Origin: Acidobacteriota bacterium
GTDB lineage: Bacteria; Acidobacteriota; Terriglobia; Acidiferrales; UBA7541
Direction of reading: 5' to 3'
NCBI GenBank assembly: GCA_003224135.1
Contig: QHYO01000614.1
Coordinates: forward strand, 1-10,026
DNA: 10,026 nt
A program made the position numbers and the translations under genes. The notes beneath the pieces are model-generated. The model made no database searches. It was not told where the DNA came from and saw nothing but the letters and a program-made list of their open reading frames with translations. This document shows, in pieces, positions 5,884 to 10,026 of this stretch. Each line of letters opens with the position of its first letter. The stretch's first letter is position 1.

Positions 5884-6182
5884 GTGATGAACGAGCGATT
5901 TTTAATGGCCAGCAGGAAGATCCCAGAGACTTTGAAGCTCGGCTGTTGCGGTGTCGCGGCTTACTTCACTTCGTAGCTTGCCGGGTGCTGAGAAGTTGCG
6001 AAGGGGCTGATGAGGCGGTGGAAAGATGCTTCCTCACAGCTTGCGGAGATCCGCAAGAATTCGAGTACGAAGGCGCGTTCAGGAGCTGGCTGGTCAGAAT
6101 TCTGATTGACGAGCCTTTGCGGATTCTTGTCGAGAGAAAGCGCGATCTGACAACTTTGCGTGAACAGGCCCTCTCGGAATAA
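5880..6182 (+). CDS. Short sigma-70 region 2-like protein (no region 4)
   Basis: A 100-residue protein whose start ATG overlaps the preceding stop (ATGA), so the two are translationally coupled; no separate strong ribosome binding site is seen. Residues about 17-85 resemble ECF sigma region 2. There is an 'RLLRCRGLLHFVACRVLRS' type helix, then an acidic 'EGADEAVERCFLTA' stretch like the D-A-E-D-L-x-Q-E-x-F segment, then 'FRSWLVRILIDEPLRILVERKR' type sequence like the F-x-x-W-L-x-x-I-A-x-N-x-x-x-D-x-x-R block. The protein ends about 15 residues later and has no region 4 helix-turn-helix. It may be a remnant, a core RNA polymerase-binding modulator or an anti-sigma decoy; an unrelated helical protein is possible. 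It converges on the cytochrome gene 57 bases away. Confidence 0.6.
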   Translation: MSDERAIFNGQQEDPRDFEARLLRCRGLLHFVACRVLRSCEGADEAVERCFLTACGDPQEFEYEGAFRSWLVRILIDEPLRILVERKRDLTTLREQALSE

Positions 6183-6239
6183 CGAATTGGCTTCTCCAGT
6201 GCGACGCCATTGTGTAGGAGGTTATAAAGTTAGATTGAC

Positions 6240-7904
6240 TTAGTGGGTGGCGGACGTTTGAGCAAGGACGATGGCGGTGGCTGAGGATGACGAGGCGTAG
6301 TAGGAGACGAAGCGGTGGGTTTCGGTTGAGTTGTACGGGCTGAGATTGTGCGCCCAGCGAAAGCCGATGGGTTGATACCAGAGTTCAACGTTGACGCGAA
6401 ATGGTCCTTGCGCGTTGGTGATTTCAACGGAATAGCGAACCAGGTGTCCTGCATCGGTGAAATTAGTATCGTCATTCGCCTCGCCTGTGACGGCGATATC
6501 TTTTTCCGCGGTCTGTTTTTGGAAGCCGGAAGGCAGGAGGCGATTGTCCTTGAGGTAGCCGACGGCTTGAGAGAGACCAGTGGTTACCTGCCCGGCCTGG
6601 TCCTTAAGAATCGGCTCGTAGATTTGCACTTCATCGGCGCTGGTAATTTTTGTGTAGTGCGGCTCAAAGCGCGAAGGATCGACATCATTGGCGTTGCCTT
6701 GAATGGAGCCGTCAGGGTTCAGCGCTCCCGACTCGAATACCTTGTTTCCATCGCGATCGTGAACCAGCAGATGCAGCCACGCGCGACGGGAAGGGTATGC
6801 CGTGGGGAGTTTGTGGCCGGTTAAATTTTCGACGAGCACGTCGACGTTCAAGTGCGAAGGGTCGGCGGCAATGTTGCGAATGGTGACTCTGGCGGATTGC
6901 GAACGCAAAAAATCCGTGGTGCGGTCGGCTTCTGCGGTCAGTTCCGTGGGCAGCGCGTCGACTGCAAGCTCATCGCGATGAAGATTCAGAAGGTTGAGCA
7001 TGAAAAAATTTGCCCCGACAAAAGTGTGTTGACGCACGCCTTGTCGTAGGACTCCCAGGACCGCTGCGATGGGCGCCTCTTCCTGAACTTCTGGCATATG
7101 GCAGAACTGGCATGCATTTTTCTTTGCATAATCGCTGTGCAGCCATTCGAGGAAGGGAACCTGTTCGGGGAAGAGTCCCAGTTCCTTGCCGCCGGGCGCT
7201 AGAGCTTTCGTGTACAACGTGTGACACGTGGCGCAGACGGCGGAATCCCGAATGTGCGCGTCCTCGGTCGGACGAAAGCCGCCTGTGGAACTCTGCATGA
7301 TGCGCGCCTGACCGTTTTCAATTGCGAATGGGCCATATTCGGGATGATTGTCTTTTGACCGCGGAGAATCAACCACAAATTGACCGTTAAAACTTTCCCG
7401 CGAGCCGAGTTTTTCGTTTGTTATTTGGTGGCACACGGAGCAAGAAACGCCGTCCTTGGCTTCGGCGTTTTTCTTGCTGTCATCTGTCAAGGGAAGGTGC
7501 GCGAAGACTTCAGCCAGGCGCCCTTTTTCTTTTGCCTCCAGGTGGGCGATGGGCATGTGGCAAGTAGAGCATTCGTCCTCGATCATGGCGCGCGATTCGG
7601 GATGATCGATGGTCTCTCGGCGAACGCTTGCTTGCCAGTAAGGATCGCGCGAAGAGTTGGCCATGATGCTGGAACGCCAATTAAAGCCAATGGAAACGTC
7701 TTTACCTGAGGCAGTCGAAAGTCCGTTGTGACATGCCAGGCACCGGTCTGAAGTGTGGAACTTCGGTTGAGACTTCGCTGCGCTCTGTTTGTCATCGGGA
7801 TTGTTGTTGGCTCTGAGCAGAGTTGGAACTGCTGCCGTGAGCAGCGCGAGCGCGGCAAGCGACAAGAATATCCGTGTTGGGGAGCGGAGTGCGATAGAGG
7901 GCAT
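6240..7904 (-). CDS. Exported pentaheme c-type cytochrome
   Basis: A 554-residue protein with a Sec signal peptide (about 1-32, MPSIALRSPTRIFLSLAALA…) and five CXXCH haem c sites: CLACH (55-59), CSTCH (112-116), CSVCH (155-159), CATCH (224-228) and CQFCH (265-269). The haem-bearing half resembles the c554-like multihaem group. Residues from about 320 contain no haem motif and look beta-rich, with 'VENLTGHKLPTAYPSRRAWL' and a DRDGNKVFESGAL segment typical of a C-terminal domain in exported acidobacterial multihaem cytochromes. It should be a periplasmic or outer-membrane-attached electron carrier or reductase; the substrate is unknown. The ATG at 7904 has GAGGG 6 bases upstream and overlaps the stop of the upstream cytochrome gene (TAATG); a TTG at 7937 is less likely. 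No convincing terminator lies in the 57 bases beyond its stop. Confidence 0.93.
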   Translation of the reverse strand: MPSIALRSPTRIFLSLAALALLTAAVPTLLRANNNPDDKQSAAKSQPKFHTSDRCLACHNGLSTASGKDVSIGFNWRSSIMANSSRDPYWQASVRRETIDHPESRAMIEDECSTCHMPIAHLEAKEKGRLAEVFAHLPLTDDSKKNAEAKDGVSCSVCHQITNEKLGSRESFNGQFVVDSPRSKDNHPEYGPFAIENGQARIMQSSTGGFRPTEDAHIRDSAVCATCHTLYTKALAPGGKELGLFPEQVPFLEWLHSDYAKKNACQFCHMPEVQEEAPIAAVLGVLRQGVRQHTFVGANFFMLNLLNLHRDELAVDALPTELTAEADRTTDFLRSQSARVTIRNIAADPSHLNVDVLVENLTGHKLPTAYPSRRAWLHLLVHDRDGNKVFESGALNPDGSIQGNANDVDPSRFEPHYTKITSADEVQIYEPILKDQAGQVTTGLSQAVGYLKDNRLLPSGFQKQTAEKDIAVTGEANDDTNFTDAGHLVRYSVEITNAQGPFRVNVELWYQPIGFRWAHNLSPYNSTETHRFVSYYASSSSATAIVLAQTSATH

Positions 7905-9067
7905 TACCAACCCTCGTTTAGGCGGCCGTCTTGCCAATCCCAGAGCAAATAGAAAGTTGTTTGCACAGGCCGTCCCGAAGTGTTGTTCACTGGAATGCGG
8001 ATCCCGAAATCAAAGCGGATGTGCTGCCGTTTGCTGATCGTGACCTGCATTTGCGGCAGCACGTCCCAATTTGTCTTCGCGCTATCGATGAGATCGCGGG
8101 CGGCCAGGAACTCAACCATAGGCGACCACAGGCGGCCGAGACCGTGGCCTACCGCGAAACTCTGGCCAATGGCGGTATTGAAAAATAGGGATTGCGGTGC
8201 GCTGTCCGTGTGGCGCGGAAGATCGGCGCCGAGTTGTGTCTGAATAAATGTATTCATCCGAAAGAGCTGATCAAACGCGGCGAAGGTTTCGAATGTTGTG
8301 GTGCCGGAGCCGAAGCCGTGTGATTTGTTGCCGCTGGGGACAATGACGCTGCCCTGCAGGCTAAGAATGGAGCCTGATAGCAAGTTTGAGAACATTACGC
8401 GTTTTATACCCAGGGTGGCGTCGCCGATTCCGCCGTACCAGGTGTGATTTTGATCCTCCAGGTGGATCGGAACGTCGACTTCAATTTGATTCTTCACGCC
8501 GAATCGCTGTTCGTGAATCACATGACTGACCATTCCGGGAGTGCCTTGCGCATTGAATGCCGACGAGATGACGACTTCATCTTCGGGATAGGCTTTTTCT
8601 GTGACAAGAGCCCGGGGAAGATTCAGTTCGCCGCGCGGCCAGCCAGATTGACGGCAGAATCGGCGCATGTAGCGAATCACGCGATCGATTTGAGCGGAGG
8701 TGAGGGCTTCCGCAAAAGACGGCATGATTTGCGAAAAACCGCGATACGAGCCGCCATTGGTGATGACTGCCTTCCATGCCGTATTTGGTTCCGGGGTAGT
8801 CTGATCGCATTGCGTAAAATCGGGAAACGTGCGCGGTGGGTCGAAGGCGCTGATGGTTTTGGGAGTGCCTTTGCCATCGGGCCCGTGGCAAGCCATGCAG
8901 GCAGCCTTGTAGATTTGCTCTCCGGAGTCCAAGCGCAAGGTGGAAGAGCTCCGGACTTGCCCGAAGAAAACGTCAGCGGTGAAAGCGATCAGTAACGCAG
9001 TGAGTGTGGCTATGACCGCGCGCTGGCTTTTCTTGAGCAGGATTTCGTGTGGCACTGCTGCTGGCAT
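7904..9067 (-). CDS. Monoheme cytochrome c fused to a predicted outer-membrane beta-barrel
   Basis: A 387-residue protein. Residues about 10-35 are hydrophobic and serve as a signal peptide or anchor. A class I cytochrome c domain follows (about 45-135), with CMACH at 57-61 and the likely axial Met at 115 (SQIMPSF). From about 161 to the end the sequence alternates polar and hydrophobic residues with repeated Gly/aromatic turns (…GGIGDATLGIKRVMF…, …LQGSVIVPSG…) and ends in Trp. This resembles the MetA-pathway/'transporter' outer-membrane barrel group. The stop overlaps the ATG of the pentaheme cytochrome. The start is uncertain: ATG 9067 is preferred as it directly precedes the hydrophobic segment, but its Shine-Dalgarno is weak; the frame is open to a GTG at 9154 with a Cys/Arg-rich, unconvincing N-terminus. 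The two-gene unit suggests an electron-transfer module across or at the outer membrane. Confidence 0.86.
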   Translation of the reverse strand: MPAAVPHEILLKKSQRAVIATLTALLIAFTADVFFGQVRSSSTLRLDSGEQIYKAACMACHGPDGKGTPKTISAFDPPRTFPDFTQCDQTTPEPNTAWKAVITNGGSYRGFSQIMPSFAEALTSAQIDRVIRYMRRFCRQSGWPRGELNLPRALVTEKAYPEDEVVISSAFNAQGTPGMVSHVIHEQRFGVKNQIEVDVPIHLEDQNHTWYGGIGDATLGIKRVMFSNLLSGSILSLQGSVIVPSGNKSHGFGSGTTTFETFAAFDQLFRMNTFIQTQLGADLPRHTDSAPQSLFFNTAIGQSFAVGHGLGRLWSPMVEFLAARDLIDSAKTNWDVLPQMQVTISKRQHIRFDFGIRIPVNNTSGRPVQTTFYLLWDWQDGRLNEGW

Positions 9068-9228
9068 TCGGTCCACGTGGCTGATGGAGTGCGAGCTTGC
9101 TGCCCTGAAGCGAACGCGGCGGCAACAAACTACGCTACGACAAAAACAAAACACAAGACAAGATTAAAATCGGGGAGTGGCTGTCAGCGAAAAGGAAAAA
9201 CGCAGAGTTCCATGATCAAAACTCAATG

Positions 9229-9240
9229 AAGCGGCCGCTT
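9229..9240. repeat. 12-bp perfect palindrome AAGCGGCCGCTT
   Basis: A self-complementary site in the divergent region between the leftward cytochrome operon and the rightward VOC gene. It could be an operator. No T-run follows on either side, so it is not a terminator. The rest of the 9068-9403 gap shows no gene that I can support; a 98-codon frame from 9265 overlaps the VOC gene in another frame and lacks a recognisable product. Confidence 0.35.
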
Positions 9241-9403
9241 AAACCGTCGCGGAGCTAGAGCGCGATGAATCTGGCGGAATCGGCAGGATTGAAATACATT
9301 TACGGAGCCATATCTTGCAGAACTGGCCCGCGAAGTTCGAGCTATGCGCTAGCCGGCCTGGGGCTTTGGATTTGTAAGACGATCGGGAAACAAGGAGGGG
9401 CGA

Positions 9404-9817
9404 ATGGCGGCAGATGCAGCGGCGAAAAGTTCAGTGCGGTGCACGATTGCGCCATGGCTGTCGGTGCGCGGAAGCGCGAAGGCCGTGGAGTTTTACAAGG
9501 CAGCGTTTGGAGCTACGGAGGCTTTTCGATTGGAAGGTCCGAGCGGAAGCGTGGTGGCTAGGCTTTCTGTGGATGGAGCGGAGTTTTGGGTCGGCGATGA
9601 ATCTCCAGAGCATAAGAACTTCAGCCCCGAGACGATTGGGGGCGGTTCTGTCCGAATGGTCTTCACGGTGGCTGACCCGGATGCAATGTTTGCGCGAGCG
9701 GTGAAGGCCGGGGCGACGGCTGTGGTTCCAGTGGCGGAACAACACGGTTGGAGGGTGGGACGAGTGGTTGATCCGTACGGGCACCACTGGGAGATTGCGC
9801 GGGAGCTAGAAGGATAG
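9404..9817 (+). CDS. VOC family protein (PhnB/glyoxalase-like)
   Basis: A 137-residue cytoplasmic protein with two beta-alpha-beta-beta-beta modules of the vicinal oxygen chelate fold. The first runs over about 12-65 ('APWLSVRGSAKAVEFYKAAF', the family hallmark, then VVARLSVDGAEFWVGDE). The second runs over about 80-134 ('VRMVFTVADPDAMFARAV', GATAVVPVAEQHGWRVGRVVDPYGHHWEIA). It is closest to the PhnB-like subgroup rather than true glyoxalase I or ring-cleaving dioxygenases. Glu in HHWEIA is a usual metal ligand position, but the first-module His/Gln ligand is not evident, so metal dependence is open. The ATG at 9404 has AGGAGG (9393-9398) 5 bases before it. No co-transcribed partner is visible. 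The substrate is unknown. Confidence 0.93.
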   Translation: MAADAAAKSSVRCTIAPWLSVRGSAKAVEFYKAAFGATEAFRLEGPSGSVVARLSVDGAEFWVGDESPEHKNFSPETIGGGSVRMVFTVADPDAMFARAVKAGATAVVPVAEQHGWRVGRVVDPYGHHWEIARELEG

Positions 9818-9847
9818 GCGTCGACCGCCGGAAACGGCCCCAAAGAG

Positions 9848-9982
9848 CTACTTATTTTCGTTGATGCGCGTCACAACCGGCGGAGTGGTGGTTTGATAGC
9901 TGGTGCGCGGCGGCGGGGCGAGCTTCGGCGTTTGCTTCTTGGGTTTTTTCTTTTCGCGGCGGTGAGAGTCTTTGTTTCCCAT
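9848..9982 (-). CDS. Small Lys/Pro-rich hypothetical protein (44 aa)
   Basis: The minus strand from ATG 9982 to TAG 9848 encodes 44 residues. They begin MGNKDSHRREKKKPKK, continue through a Pro-rich middle (LAPPPRT) and end in VVTRINENK. The composition is very basic and polar, with no membrane segment and no Cys, so it is probably disordered. Short proteins opening 'MG-x-K-D-x-H-R-R-E-K-K-K' occur as conserved hypotheticals in several bacteria, as far as I recall; the role is unknown, with nucleic-acid or ribosome binding only a guess from charge. The Shine-Dalgarno is weak. It converges on the VOC gene 30 bases away. Confidence 0.62.
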   Translation of the reverse strand: MGNKDSHRREKKKPKKQTPKLAPPPRTSYQTTTPPVVTRINENK

Positions 9983-10026
9983 GCCTGGAAGAGTGCCACA
10001 ACAAGCGAGGGATGGCGAGAGGGAAT

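Noticed and set aside
6183..6239. Terminator between the sigma-like gene and the pentaheme cytochrome gene
   Set aside because: I looked for an inverted repeat with a T-run in either direction and found none.
8444..8995. 183-codon rightward open frame
   Set aside because: It is antisense to the cytochrome/beta-barrel gene, has no ribosome binding site and no family pattern.
9265..9561. 98-codon frame overlapping the VOC gene start
   Set aside because: It runs into the well-supported VOC gene in another frame and shows no domain; its ATG has no good ribosome binding site.
9827..9838. GCCG-GAAA-CGGC hairpin as terminator between the VOC and small-protein genes
   Set aside because: The stem is only 4 bp and no U-tract follows in either direction; a GNRA-type loop may be chance.

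Overview
The window looks like chromosomal DNA from an acidobacterium (Acidobacteriota, probably Terriglobia). This is inferred from GC-rich coding sequence, a tandem pair of DUF507 genes, a Tat-exported GH1 glycosidase, exported multiheme c-type cytochromes with an acidobacterial flavour, and a tiny Lys/Pro-rich protein. No database search was possible, so the lineage is a judgement. I see no rRNA, tRNA, CRISPR array, integrase or transposase.

Layout. The first 60 bases are the signal peptide of a leftward exported protein that runs off the edge. A 390-base gap with a triple 8-bp operator-like motif and a plausible promoter leads into two rightward DUF507 genes (452-1091). They end at a bidirectional intrinsic terminator shared with a leftward exported M48 metalloprotease (1217-2401). 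A 730-base non-coding stretch (2402-3132) contains a 16-bp perfect palindrome, a partly AT-rich segment and a short repeat-like hairpin. Then come a leftward DeoR regulator and, 62 bases downstream, a Tat-exported GH1 beta-glucosidase. They look like a sugar-responsive operon.

The deoR promoter is divergent from that of a rightward pair: a DUF4406 / nucleoside 2-deoxyribosyltransferase-like protein, whose stop codon overlaps the start of a 100-residue protein resembling only region 2 of an ECF sigma factor. The divergent promoter carries three CACGAAA-type boxes spaced 20 and 10 bp apart, a good candidate DeoR operator that could control both directions.

Convergent to that pair is a leftward two-gene unit. 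Its first gene encodes an exported monoheme cytochrome c fused to a predicted outer-membrane beta-barrel. Its stop codon overlaps (TAATG) the start of an exported pentaheme cytochrome c. The architecture suggests a periplasm/outer-membrane electron-transfer module and is the most interesting functional unit here. The window closes with a rightward VOC-family (PhnB/glyoxalase-like) protein and a leftward 44-residue Lys/Pro-rich protein.
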